A stretch of 64,000 nt of DNA, from NCBI RefSeq assembly GCF_900115265.1, contig NZ_FOVU01000005.1, positions 248,001 to 312,000 of the forward strand. Reading direction: 5' to 3'. Positions 40,623-50,215 of the stretch are shown one piece after another. Every line of letters begins with the position of its first letter. Within the stretch, counting starts at the first letter, position 1. The stretch is from Bradyrhizobium sp. Ghvi (lineage in GTDB: Bacteria > Pseudomonadota > Alphaproteobacteria > Rhizobiales > Xanthobacteraceae). The notes below the pieces were generated by a model. It was not told where the DNA came from and made no database searches. It was given only the letters and a program-made list of their open reading frames with translations. The position numbers and the translations under genes were made by a program.

Positions 40623-42236
40623 GTGAACGTGCCCTGCAACGTGCTTATGCTCTATCCGCTGTTCACCGCGGAGTCCTTCTGGAGTTTTGGCGAGTCCTGC
40701 AAGCTGATGGGGGTGCGGCGCCCTGCCGCGCCGCTGGGGCTGATCACGGTTGCGGCGATGTTGCCGGAGAGCTGGACGGTCAAGCTCATCGACTGCAACA
40801 CGCAGCCTTTCGCCGATGAGGATCTCGCCTGGGCCGACGTGGTCTTCACCGGCGGCATGCTGCCGCAGCAGGCCGATACGTTGCGGCTGATCGACAAGTG
40901 CCGCGCGGCGAGCAAGCCGGTGGTGGTCGGCGGACCCGATGCGACGTCAAGCCCTCACATCTACGAGAAGGCGGACTTCCGAGTTCTCGGCGAAGCCGAG
41001 GGCGTCATCGACGAGTTCATCGCCGCCTGGGACAGCGGGAAACGTTCCGGCGTCTTCACGGCGCCGAAATTCCAGGCCGATGTCACCAAGACGCCGGTGC
41101 CGCGCTTCGACCTGCTGAGGTTCGAGGACTACCTCTATCTCGGTGTGCAGTATTCGCGCGGTTGTCCGTTCACCTGCGAGTTCTGCGACATCATCGAGCT
41201 CTATGGCCGTGTGCCGCGCACCAAGACGACCGAGCAGATGTTCGTCGAACTCGAGCGGCTCTACCAGATGGGTTATCGCGGCCATCTCGACTTCGTCGAC
41301 GACAACTTCATCGGCAACAAGAAGTCGCTGCGCCAGTTCCTGCCCCAACTCGCCGAATGGCAACGCGCACACGGCTATCCCTTCGAGCTGTCCACCGAGG
41401 CCTCCGTCAATCTCGCCGACGACCCTGAATTGCTCGAGCTGATGGGCGCGGCGAATTTCTTCGGCATCTTCGTCGGCATCGAAAGTCCGGATCCCGCGAC
41501 GCTGGTCGCGATGCGAAAGAAGCAGAATACGCGACGCAATATCGCCGAGAGCATCCACAAGATCTATGCCGCCGGCATGCTCGTCACCGCCGGATTCATC
41601 GTCGGCTTCGACAATGAGAAGGTTTCGATGGCAGATGCCATGGTCGATTTCATCGAGGAGGCCGCGATTCCCGTCGCCATGGTCGGCTTGCTCTACGCCT
41701 TGCCGAACACGCAGCTCACGCGGCGGCTTGAGCGCGAAGGCCGGCTGCATCCGGGCCACGATCTGGCGCCGACGATCGGCGCCGATCAGTGCACGGCCGG
41801 CATCAACTTCGATCCTATCCGCCCGTTGCGCGACATCCTGATGGACTACAAGCGGGTGCTGGAGCACATCTATAGTCCGGCTGCCTATGCAGGACGCATT
41901 GACCGTTTGATGACCCTGCTCGACCGATCCAGGCAGCGCCCCGAACTCGCCGAAGGAGATATCCGCGCCAGGCTAGGGGCGATGGAGACGGTGCACCGGG
42001 TGGTCACGGCCCTTCCCGAAGCACGGGGGCCGCTGTGGCAGACCTTCATGAACTGCGCCAAGCGGGACACCTCGTCGGCGCGGATCGCGGTGCAGATGAT
42101 CGCGGCCTATGCGCATCTCGGCCCGTTCTCGCGCAAGGTCATCGACACCATCGACGCGCGCCTCGCCGCGCTCGACGAGCAACTGCCGGTTCCGGTCCTT
42201 GCCGATGGCGCAACCGCAGCGGGAAATCTGGCCTGA
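40623..42236 (+). CDS. B12-binding-domain radical SAM protein (HpnP/DUF4070-like)
   Basis: This 537-residue enzyme has an N-terminal B12-binding-like domain (about 1-130, PAAPLGLITVAAMLPESWTV and VVGGPDATSS) and a radical SAM barrel. The cluster motif is CPFTCEFC: Cys181, Cys185 and Cys188. The GYRGHLDFVDDNFIGNKK strand and ELSTEASVNLADD are typical of the family containing hopanoid C-2 methylase HpnP and related DUF4070-type proteins. The C-terminal 130 residues (FMNCAKRDTSSARIAVQM) are specific to that group. Start GTG 40623 follows TTCCGT without a clear ribosome site. The substrate may be a lipid or hopanoid, but no hpn genes are in the window. Confidence 0.82.
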   Translation: MNVPCNVLMLYPLFTAESFWSFGESCKLMGVRRPAAPLGLITVAAMLPESWTVKLIDCNTQPFADEDLAWADVVFTGGMLPQQADTLRLIDKCRAASKPVVVGGPDATSSPHIYEKADFRVLGEAEGVIDEFIAAWDSGKRSGVFTAPKFQADVTKTPVPRFDLLRFEDYLYLGVQYSRGCPFTCEFCDIIELYGRVPRTKTTEQMFVELERLYQMGYRGHLDFVDDNFIGNKKSLRQFLPQLAEWQRAHGYPFELSTEASVNLADDPELLELMGAANFFGIFVGIESPDPATLVAMRKKQNTRRNIAESIHKIYAAGMLVTAGFIVGFDNEKVSMADAMVDFIEEAAIPVAMVGLLYALPNTQLTRRLEREGRLHPGHDLAPTIGADQCTAGINFDPIRPLRDILMDYKRVLEHIYSPAAYAGRIDRLMTLLDRSRQRPELAEGDIRARLGAMETVHRVVTALPEARGPLWQTFMNCAKRDTSSARIAVQMIAAYAHLGPFSRKVIDTIDARLAALDEQLPVPVLADGATAAGNLA

Positions 42237-42355
42237 TACCGGAGACAGAAGTCGAAATTCTCAAACGCACTTGTGAGCCCGCCGCTTGACAGCCTGACAA
42301 CCTCAGGGCGATCGTTCTCTGGATAACGCCAGTTGCAGTGGCAGCGGAGTGCGTC

Positions 42356-44551
42356 ATGTCCAGAAAGGTGATCGGCTGGTCGATTGCGGCGATCGTCGCA
42401 ATCTTTCTGATCTTCAATTATTTGCCTTCGTTCGTCGCCGACTCTCTCTACAAAAACGTCGACGACATCACCGACGGGGAGATGCCCGCCACCGTCACCT
42501 CGTTTGAATCGGGGCCCGATGTCGTCAGCACGATCGGCGGCAGCGGAGAGGGGTTGAATTGCAGCCTTCCCGCACCAACCAACCTCTTTTTCGACGGAAG
42601 CATTGATTCTCGGGGCAGACGCCATCTCGTGCTGCAGCGGTTCCGGCAGGCCTGCGTCTTCCACGACCTCTGCTACCGCCATGGCCTTGCCACCTATGGC
42701 TATAACCAGAATGATTGCGATCGCATCCTGCAGAACGCGGCGTTCCGGCTCTGCACCTACATCCGCAACGGCAGTGGCACCGGCAGCGCAACGCGGTGCC
42801 AGACCGACTCGAAGATGGTCCTGGCAGGTGTCAGCATGGGCGGATACAACGCCTTTCGTGGCTGGGATCGATCAACCTATTTCGAATTCGAATCCGATCC
42901 TTTCCGCTCGGACGGCTTCCAGGCCAGCCGGGTGGTGGATCATCCGTTCAAGGCCGTCGATCCCGTCAAATATCGCGACGATCCAGATCAAGTCATTCTG
43001 TCGTTCGAGAACGTCCGATCCGATATTGCCGTCACCTGCATGACCTGCGGGCAACTGCCGGTGTTTGAATACACGCAGGATCCGAACCAGGTCGACGCCG
43101 AGCTGCGCTCGGTCGGCGTGACGAAACTGCCGGAGGCGTTGCTCAAGCGTGAGCCGATGTTGTCGGAAACCGTTCCGATCTGGCTGCCGCCACGCCGCCA
43201 TCATGCGGCTCCGCATTTGCTGGTGGATGCTGCGGGCAAGGATCATCTGATCTGGATGAGCCGGAACAATCCGCAGGACACCATGTCCTGCGTCGTTGGT
43301 TCCGATGCCGCGCGACTTCTGACCAACACGTTGCCGCGGCGGGACCTGTGCTCGATCGATTCCGGCTCGTCGCTGACCATGGTGGAGGTCGACATGTTCG
43401 CGACGTCGCCGCTGCCGATGGAAATTCCAGGCGCGCCGGACCCGATCTACGCGACAGCGATCAGCCCGCAGAGGACGGCCGACAACGGTCTCAGTTTCTG
43501 CTCGCGCTCGGCATCGCGGCCGGTCGATCGATCCGGGAACGACGACCGGTCCGCGTGCATCAACTTCTCCGGAGACGACGTCAGCAAGGGCGCTGCCCTC
43601 GGCGCATTTCAGGACTTTCCCATCATTCGTTCCGGACAGCAGATCGTCTTCGCGCGGGACGTCGACCAGCGGACGACTTCGCCGCTGGCGGCGATCTTGC
43701 AGCGTGCCTTCGGCGACACCTATTCACCGGGAGGCGCCCTGCTCGTGATCGACGTCGCGCCGCCGACCACGCCCAAAGGACCCGCTTCGGCCAGGCTGAA
43801 GAAGATCGTCCGGTTCAACATCGATGATCGCTTCGATCCGATGATGCCGATCACGCGCAAAGTCGATGATTTGCGCTTCCTGAGCCTGGAAGCATCGAAA
43901 GAAACCGTGCGCCTTCGGCAGATCGACTTCGCCAGGGACAACCCCGCCATGGGCAATGTCCGGTTGATATTGGGAGGTGCCGACGTGGAGTTGGACCGAT
44001 CCTGGGCCGCAAGGCCCGTGATGGTGCTGGAGACCAGGGATGCTCAACCCAAGACCAAGCTAGTGTTCTCGCGTGGCGAGATCGCGATTGACCCGGGCAA
44101 GGCCATCGCCCCCGACGCCACGACGGAAGCGCTGACATTGCAGACCCTCGTATTCGAACGCGACGCAGTTGCGCCTGCGGATGCGCCATTCGTCAGATCG
44201 GCTGGCGCGGCTTGCAGCATCACCTATGAATTCGCAGCCCGCCACACCGACTGGCCATGCTATCGCGCGTTCGACCCCGATCGTTCGATGCGGGCCTCGC
44301 CGGCCGCGCGGATGCATGCCTCGCAGATGCTGGTTGGGCATTTCTCGAAAAGCGCCGGCCATGCCATCGCGTTTCCCGATGCCTGTCTGAAGTCGGAGCC
44401 GATCATTCTCGCACCCAAGGGGGATACGTTCACGCCCGTGAGAGACACCGCGGGGTGGAACGGTCCGCCAAAACTGAGACGGACGATCACATGCGAGCCG
44501 CTCGATGCAGCGGAGGTCGTAAGCCGGCCGATGGTGCAGAAGGCACCGTGA
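42356..44551 (+). CDS. Membrane-anchored phospholipase-A2-like protein of unknown family
   Basis: This 731-residue protein starts at ATG 42356, six bases after GGAG. Residues 5-30 form an N-terminal membrane anchor (IGWSIAAIVAIFLIFNYLPS), so the remainder lies in the periplasm or outside. Residues 95-123 read FRQACVFHDLCYRHG, then YNQNDCDRILQN. Cys100, His103, Asp104, Cys106 and Tyr107 match the C-x-x-H-D-x-C-Y signature of secreted phospholipase A2, with Asp120/Asp122 and Cys121 following in the usual helix. The N-terminal half has several Cys (69, 100, 106, 121, 133) that could form disulfides. The C-terminal 450 residues have no recognised family. A GVSMGGYNAF segment resembles a serine-hydrolase elbow but is probably chance. 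It is convergent with the MFS gene. Confidence 0.75.
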   Translation: MSRKVIGWSIAAIVAIFLIFNYLPSFVADSLYKNVDDITDGEMPATVTSFESGPDVVSTIGGSGEGLNCSLPAPTNLFFDGSIDSRGRRHLVLQRFRQACVFHDLCYRHGLATYGYNQNDCDRILQNAAFRLCTYIRNGSGTGSATRCQTDSKMVLAGVSMGGYNAFRGWDRSTYFEFESDPFRSDGFQASRVVDHPFKAVDPVKYRDDPDQVILSFENVRSDIAVTCMTCGQLPVFEYTQDPNQVDAELRSVGVTKLPEALLKREPMLSETVPIWLPPRRHHAAPHLLVDAAGKDHLIWMSRNNPQDTMSCVVGSDAARLLTNTLPRRDLCSIDSGSSLTMVEVDMFATSPLPMEIPGAPDPIYATAISPQRTADNGLSFCSRSASRPVDRSGNDDRSACINFSGDDVSKGAALGAFQDFPIIRSGQQIVFARDVDQRTTSPLAAILQRAFGDTYSPGGALLVIDVAPPTTPKGPASARLKKIVRFNIDDRFDPMMPITRKVDDLRFLSLEASKETVRLRQIDFARDNPAMGNVRLILGGADVELDRSWAARPVMVLETRDAQPKTKLVFSRGEIAIDPGKAIAPDATTEALTLQTLVFERDAVAPADAPFVRSAGAACSITYEFAARHTDWPCYRAFDPDRSMRASPAARMHASQMLVGHFSKSAGHAIAFPDACLKSEPIILAPKGDTFTPVRDTAGWNGPPKLRRTITCEPLDAAEVVSRPMVQKAP

Positions 44552-44559
44552 ATGCCGAT

Positions 44560-45948
44560 TTACTTCACCGCCAGCCGCAAGAAGCTCATCACGCTGCCGA
44601 GGGCGGCAAAGCCTGCACCTAACGCCAGCGCCACGGTGGCGCCGTTGTGGCCGGCGAGCGCAAAGCAGGCCGCGGCGAGCGCCGCCCCGGTGGTCTGCCC
44701 GGTCAGGCGCGCGGTGGCGACGATACCCGAGGCACTGCCGCCGCGGTGCGGCGGCGCGCTTGACATGATCGCCTTCATGTTCGGCGCCTGGAAGAAGCCG
44801 AATCCCACGCCGCATATCATGATCCGCCAGACGATATCGGGGATGCCCGGGTTCGCCGGAAGCAGCGCGAGCAGCGCCATGCCGAAGCCGAGCAGGATGA
44901 GCCCGACGCCGCCGAGCAGGCCGACCGGATGGCGATCGGAGAGGCGGCCCGCAATCGGCGCCATGATGCCGACTACCAGGGGCCACGGCGTCATGAAGAA
45001 GCCGGTCTCGACCTGCGACCGCCCGAGCACATCCTCGAAATAGAACGGCAGCGAGACGAAGGCGAGGCCCTGCACCGCGAAGGAGCAGACCGCCGTCGCC
45101 GCCGACAGCGCGAACATCGGCCGGCCGAACAGGTCAATCGGCAGCATGGGCGCCGGATGGTCGGCGTGACGCCGCGTCAGGATGAATCCGACTGCGACTG
45201 CCGTGACCAGTTCGCCGGCCACAACGACCGGCGACAGATTATGCGCCGCACTGCCGATGCCCGTGATGAACAGGCCGAGACAGACGGCCGTGAGCAGCGC
45301 GCCGAGGAAATCAAAACCGTGATCGGCGCGCGGCGTCTTCGGCAGCATCGCAAAGCCGATGCCGATGGCAACGAGGCCGAAGGGGATGTTGACCGCGAAC
45401 AGCCACGGCCACGGGCCCACCGCCAGGATGGCCGAAGCAATCGACGGGCCGAAGGTGAAGGCGGTGGCGACCACCAGCGCGTTGTGGCCGAAGCCGCGGC
45501 CCTGCATCCGTCCGGGATAGACGAAGCGCACCAGCGCGGTGTTGACGCTCATGATACCGCTGGCGCCCAAGCCCTGCAGGGTGCGCGCGACCAGCAGGCT
45601 ATCCAGCGACCACGCCACTGCGCAGAACAGCGAGGCGATGGTGAACAGCACGAGGCCGCCGAGATAGATGCGCTGGTGCCCGACGATCTCGCCGAGCGCC
45701 CCGAGCGGCAACAGCGTTGCCACCAGCGCGATCTGGTAGACGTTGACGACCCAGACCGATTGCTCCGGGCTGACATGCAGGTCGGCGGCAATGGCGGGCA
45801 GCGCGATGTTGGCGATCGCGGTGTCGAGCGAGGCCATAGCCAGTGCCGTGAAGATCGCGGCAATCGCCCAGCGGCGCTGCTCGGCGGGCAGGCCATCGGC
45901 TTTGTGATGATCGAGCTCGCGCGCAGCGGCAGGTAACGTCATGGTCAT
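44560..45948 (-). CDS. MFS transporter, DHA2 (14-TMS) type
   Basis: This 462-residue major facilitator has about fourteen segments. Landmarks include the TM1 LDTAIANIALPAIAADLHVS, the TM2-3 loop GEIVGHQRIYLGGLVLF, TM4 LLVARTLQGLGASGIMSVNT and motif A-like GRLSDRHPVGLLGGVG. Members export drugs or metabolites by proton antiport. Start is ATG 45948 or 45942; an upstream in-frame extension of thirty residues is basic and not family-like. It ends only 8 bases from the stop of the PLA2-like gene on the other strand. There is no membrane-fusion partner nearby, so it probably acts without an EmrA-type subunit. Confidence 0.88.
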   Translation of the reverse strand: MTMTLPAAARELDHHKADGLPAEQRRWAIAAIFTALAMASLDTAIANIALPAIAADLHVSPEQSVWVVNVYQIALVATLLPLGALGEIVGHQRIYLGGLVLFTIASLFCAVAWSLDSLLVARTLQGLGASGIMSVNTALVRFVYPGRMQGRGFGHNALVVATAFTFGPSIASAILAVGPWPWLFAVNIPFGLVAIGIGFAMLPKTPRADHGFDFLGALLTAVCLGLFITGIGSAAHNLSPVVVAGELVTAVAVGFILTRRHADHPAPMLPIDLFGRPMFALSAATAVCSFAVQGLAFVSLPFYFEDVLGRSQVETGFFMTPWPLVVGIMAPIAGRLSDRHPVGLLGGVGLILLGFGMALLALLPANPGIPDIVWRIMICGVGFGFFQAPNMKAIMSSAPPHRGGSASGIVATARLTGQTTGAALAAACFALAGHNGATVALALGAGFAALGSVMSFLRLAVK

Positions 45949-46396
45949 TGCGTTGCGCTTCGCTCCAGCGTGTCCGGCATCGATGATCCTAGGCCATGTA
46001 CTACGCTTGAGACGGCTTCCACAGACATAGGCTTGCATGCATTGTATGCGCGAAGGTCAGTCGCCGCTCTCTGACCGCATTTTCCCTCTGGCGTCTGAAC
46101 GAAGTGTCGAAAACAACCCCATGCACAGTAGGACGCCCTTTGATCGAAAAGGGTTTTTTCAGCGGCGGCCGTAACCACCCCCGAACACAGGCAAGGTTTG
46201 ACCCGCCAACCCGCATGCACACGCGCGTCATGATTTTCATAAGCTGCTACCGCGCGAGCATCCCTTCAAAACTTCGGTGCACGACAACGCTTGCTTGACA
46301 GTCATCCTCAACTCCAGCAGTCTCAGGTTGAATAACCTTCGAATGATTTTCGCTTTGCTGGTTTGATTTCTCGGGAACCAAACGCGGAGCATTCAT
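45949..46396. other. Long divergent intergenic region, nothing recognised
   Basis: These 448 bases separate the MFS gene (minus) and the giant secreted protein (plus). The part nearest the giant gene is less GC-rich (TTGAATAACCTTCGAATG and a T-rich stretch near 46360). A TTGACA-like hexamer occurs near 46296 but no matching -10 was found. No small gene, hairpin or repeat was convincing. Confidence 0.35.
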
Positions 46397-49300
46397 ATGA
46401 CGGTTATTCCTCCCGCCAGTGGAGTCACGCTCCATGATGGCGACACGATGGATGTCAGCTACGGCGCTTCTGTCGACGGCACGTGGATCCTGACTGGCGG
46501 TTCGCAAACAGTCGGCGGCTCCTCCACGACGAGTACGGCAACCAACACGAACATCTTTGGCGGAGAGCAGGACGTCGTCTTCAACGGCCTCGCCAGCCAT
46601 ACGATCATCTACCAGGGCGTCCAGCGCGTTACCGGCCAATATGTCCATGAGGGACCATCTCCCGGCAAAGCTGATCACACCGCCATCGATGGTGGCGAGC
46701 AGGACGTCGACACCGGCATCGCATCGGCGACAACAGTCAATTCCGGCGGCGCCCAGAACGTGACGAATGGGGGCAGCGCGAGCGAAACGATCGTCAATTC
46801 CGGCGGGGTTCTCAGGGTTTCGGGTGAAACCGTGGAAACGGCGCCGGTGTATCCGCCGCCGGTGATCCGAAGCGTCGCGACCGCTGCAACCATCAACTAT
46901 CAGGGCGAATTCGACGTCACGGGCGGCGGCACGGCGGTGAATGCGGTCGTTCATGGCGGCGTCATGACGGTCTCGGGATCGATACCGGATCCGTTCGCCA
47001 ACGTCCCCGGCCAGCCGGCCGTCGACGCCAGCACAGCGACCGGCACCACCGTTTCGGGTGGAACCTTGACGGTGTCGGACGGAGCATTGGTATCCGGAAC
47101 GATACTCCAAAACCTCGGCAAGCTGGACGTCGAGGCCGGCGGCACGGCGACCGGCACGACGATCAATTTCGGAACGATGCAGCTGTCCGCAGGCGCGACG
47201 GCGACTGACATAACAGTCAATCAATATGGCATTCTTGTCGTGCTTGGTCAGGCCAATTTTTCTGGCGCCGTCTTCAACGCCGGCAGTGCCTTGGAGATCG
47301 GAGATGGCGCGAGCGAAACCGGTTTCGTTGTCGCAAACGGCGTCACGCTGGACGTTTTGGACGGAGGTGCCCTCCATGGCGGCATTGTCGCCGCAGGCGG
47401 AACGCTCATGCTTGAAGCTGGCGCGAAATTATCCGACACGACTTTCCAGAGCGGCGCGACGTTCATCATCGAGTATGGCTATGCAGAAAGCGACTTCACC
47501 GTATCGAACGGCCTAACGTTCAAAGTATTCGGCGGCACAGCCGCGAACACGACGATATTGGCGGGCGGCAAACAAATCGTCGGTAATTTCGGCGACGGAG
47601 GCTCCGCCACCAATACCGTCATCAATGGCGGCGAACAGGATGTCGAGCTTCTCGCCACCGCGAGCTACACCACGATCAACATGGGCGGCATTCAGCATGT
47701 CGCCGGCCTTTACGTCCATGATGAGCCGGGACCGGGACGGGCCGACCACACCATCGTCAACAATGGCGGCGAACAAAATGTCGATACCGGCATCGTCTTG
47801 TTGACCACAGTCAATGCCGGCGGCGTCCAGAATCTCACCAACGGGGGCATTGCCAGCAACACCATCGTCGAATCGGGCGGCGTCATCAATGCTTCGGGAG
47901 AGACGGTCTATTATTCGCCCGGCGGCTATTACGCCACCGTCATCAGAAGTGAATTCGATTCGGCAGACGTCAACAGCGGCGGCCAATTGCACCTGACCGG
48001 GGCGGGGATCGCCAAAAACGCCATCATCGATGGCGGGGTGATGACCGTTTCGGGATCGATACCGGATCCCATAACCAACGACCCCAACGCACCGGCGGTC
48101 GACGCCAGCGAGGCGAGCGGAACAATCGTCAAGTCAGGCAGCATCTCCGTCTCGGACGGCGGCATCGTCACCTCTACGACTTTGAATGGCGGCACGCTTG
48201 ACGTGCTCGCTCAAGGCACCGCCAACGCTACGACGATTGATCACGGCGCCACAGAACTCGTCGAAGCGGGCGGCATGGTCGGCGCGACCACGATCGCCGG
48301 CGGCATGCTTGATCTCAAGGCGGGTGCGATCGCTGACGATGTGATCACCTTTGCCGGCCAAGGCACGCTCAAGATCGAGCAGAAGCTGGTCTCGGGCCCA
48401 TCGTTCTTTGCAAGCGAGATCAAGGGCCTTGCGATCGGCGACCAGATCGACCTCGCCGGGCTGTCCTATGCGAGCGGTGCAACGGCGACTGTATCCGGTT
48501 CGACACTCACGGTCAGCAACGGCACGGCGAGCGAGACCTTCACGTTGGCGGATACGTCGGTGGCACATTTCGGCATCACGAAAGACAGCGCCGGCGGCGT
48601 TTTGCTGACAGCCGCGGCTCTGCCGGCCATCGTTGGAACCGTGTCGGGACAAACGACCAGCAACGAAGCTGCGATCAATCCATTCGCGACCGTAGCGATC
48701 ACGGATCCAAACGCAGCCGCGACGGATGGCCTGATCATCACGCTGGCCGGGGCGCCGGGCATCCTCTCCGGGATAGGGTTGATCTCGCTTGGAAACGGAA
48801 CCTACGAGTTGGCGGCGACAGACCCGGCCAAGCTGACCGCCGAGTTGCACGGCCTCACCTTCGTATCCTCACCGCACGGCGACGGCAGCGCAACGACCAA
48901 TTTCACACTAAGCGACACAAGCAGCGTTGGCTTGACTGTCACCGACGCCAACACCTCCGTCACGGATACGCATCAGACCGGTCCCACGATGATCAACGGG
49001 CCGGCATCCGGTTATGCGATCATTGAGGGCACGACGGGCAACGACATCATCCACGCCTATGGCATCTTCAATACCATCCACGGCAATGGCGGCAACGACG
49101 CGATCTACGCCGGCCTGTACGGCACGGTTGATGTGCCAAGTGGCGACAGCACCGTCTTTCTCGAGGGTTTCGACAACCGCGTATCCGGCGGCGACGGCAA
49201 TGTCGCCGTGAAGGGGGCAACCGGCGCGACCATGATTGCGCTCGGCAATGGCAACGACACCATTGACGCGAGTGGATACGGAAACATCATCACGCTGGGC

Positions 49301-50023
49301 GACGGCAAAGATATCGTCCATCCGGGTGACGGCGCCAGCACAACGACGGCCGGCAACGGCAACGACCAGGTGACGCTCTCCGGTTTTGGCAACAAAGTCG
49401 TGCTGGGAAATGGCGATGACGTTGTCTCGGGCGGAGGTGGCGCCAACAATGTCACGCTCGGCGATGGCAACAACACCGTGGATCTCGGCGGGATGGTCAA
49501 CCAGATCACCGTTGGATCGGGAACGAATACGATCATAGCCGGCAACGGATTGGATAACGTCGTGGCCGGCGCGGGCCACGATACAATCGCCCTCGGCGGG
49601 GTCGCCAACCACGTGGTGCTCAACGGCTCCACGGCAAATGTGACAAACCAGATCGGCCAGGACGTCATGACGGCCAATGGCGGATCAGATCAGTTCAACT
49701 TTGTCGGGTTCGGCAACCAGGCGATCATCAATGGCCCGGCCCATGTCGACATCATTGATCACAGTACGGGTCTGACCGTCTCGATCAACTCCAGCACCCA
49801 GATCGATTCGATCTCCGGATTTGGAAATGACGTGCTCGGCGTCGTCGATCTTGCAAACGGCGTGGGCAATTACCACTCCGTTGCCGATATCATGAACGCG
49901 CTCAAAGGTGATGGGCATGGCGGGACCGTGCTGGCCCTGGGCAGTGCGCCTAACGCGGGGTCTATCGATTTCGTCGATACCGCGATCAGCCAATTGCACG
50001 CATCGAACTTTGTGATCGTGTAG
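46397..50023 (+). CDS. Giant AIDA/RTX-type repeat protein, probable type I secretion substrate
   Basis: This 1208-residue acidic, Gly/Thr/Ser-rich protein starts at ATG 46397 after a GGAG and has no N-terminal signal. Residues 1-690 are beta-helical AIDA-like units (variants of GG-x-Q-x-V and TVNSGGAQNVTNGGSASETI). Residues 750-860 form a separate domain (VSGQTTSNEAAINPFATVAI). Residues 930-1100 hold degenerate RTX-style repeats (LGNGNDTIDASGYGNIITLG, GNGDDVVSGG), Ca2+-binding in the family. The C-terminus LHASNFVIV is an aliphatic tail typical of type I secretion signals. Two 356-359-residue-spaced copies of a large segment show an internal duplication. No ABC/MFP export genes are adjacent. 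Probably a surface adhesin or matrix protein. Confidence 0.82.
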   Translation: MTVIPPASGVTLHDGDTMDVSYGASVDGTWILTGGSQTVGGSSTTSTATNTNIFGGEQDVVFNGLASHTIIYQGVQRVTGQYVHEGPSPGKADHTAIDGGEQDVDTGIASATTVNSGGAQNVTNGGSASETIVNSGGVLRVSGETVETAPVYPPPVIRSVATAATINYQGEFDVTGGGTAVNAVVHGGVMTVSGSIPDPFANVPGQPAVDASTATGTTVSGGTLTVSDGALVSGTILQNLGKLDVEAGGTATGTTINFGTMQLSAGATATDITVNQYGILVVLGQANFSGAVFNAGSALEIGDGASETGFVVANGVTLDVLDGGALHGGIVAAGGTLMLEAGAKLSDTTFQSGATFIIEYGYAESDFTVSNGLTFKVFGGTAANTTILAGGKQIVGNFGDGGSATNTVINGGEQDVELLATASYTTINMGGIQHVAGLYVHDEPGPGRADHTIVNNGGEQNVDTGIVLLTTVNAGGVQNLTNGGIASNTIVESGGVINASGETVYYSPGGYYATVIRSEFDSADVNSGGQLHLTGAGIAKNAIIDGGVMTVSGSIPDPITNDPNAPAVDASEASGTIVKSGSISVSDGGIVTSTTLNGGTLDVLAQGTANATTIDHGATELVEAGGMVGATTIAGGMLDLKAGAIADDVITFAGQGTLKIEQKLVSGPSFFASEIKGLAIGDQIDLAGLSYASGATATVSGSTLTVSNGTASETFTLADTSVAHFGITKDSAGGVLLTAAALPAIVGTVSGQTTSNEAAINPFATVAITDPNAAATDGLIITLAGAPGILSGIGLISLGNGTYELAATDPAKLTAELHGLTFVSSPHGDGSATTNFTLSDTSSVGLTVTDANTSVTDTHQTGPTMINGPASGYAIIEGTTGNDIIHAYGIFNTIHGNGGNDAIYAGLYGTVDVPSGDSTVFLEGFDNRVSGGDGNVAVKGATGATMIALGNGNDTIDASGYGNIITLGDGKDIVHPGDGASTTTAGNGNDQVTLSGFGNKVVLGNGDDVVSGGGGANNVTLGDGNNTVDLGGMVNQITVGSGTNTIIAGNGLDNVVAGAGHDTIALGGVANHVVLNGSTANVTNQIGQDVMTANGGSDQFNFVGFGNQAIINGPAHVDIIDHSTGLTVSINSSTQIDSISGFGNDVLGVVDLANGVGNYHSVADIMNALKGDGHGGTVLALGSAPNAGSIDFVDTAISQLHASNFVIV
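46502..48170 (+). repeat. Internal tandem duplication inside the giant secreted protein gene
   Basis: Segment 46502-47100 and segment 47566-48170 encode the same chain of motifs in the same order: GGEQDV, TINxGG/TIIYQG, RADHT/KADHT, VDTGI, NVTNGG/NLTNGG, SGETV, MTVSGSIPDP, and AVDAS. GGEQDV codons are 1068 bases apart and MTVSGS codons 1077 apart. The string TCGGGATCGATACCGGATCC is identical in both copies, which indicates a fairly recent duplication or gene conversion. The second copy has lost part of the first copy's spacer. Confidence 0.75.
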
Positions 50024-50215
50024 ATCTCGGCTTCCAGGCGACGCCTTGCGAGGCAACCGACGGGCTCGTTCGCGCCTAGGAGAGGGGCCGCTGGGCTATC
50101 GGAGGCGCGTCGGCACCTCTGTCTCACATTTGTGCCTGGTGTTGATCCTGATCAAAGGTCGGGCCGTGGGGCACGTCACGTTGGGCGGACCAGCGTTCGC
50201 ATGGGAGGAAACAAC

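Noticed and set aside
42830..42870. A GVSMGGY segment in the PLA2-like protein taken as a serine-hydrolase nucleophile elbow
   Set aside because: No alpha/beta-hydrolase strand pattern precedes it and no Asp/His partners could be placed; the PLA2-type motif explains the region better.
46500..49620. Regular DNA repeats considered as a CRISPR or satellite array
   Set aside because: Periodicity follows codons of a protein with AIDA/RTX repeats; there are no identical direct repeats with unique spacers.
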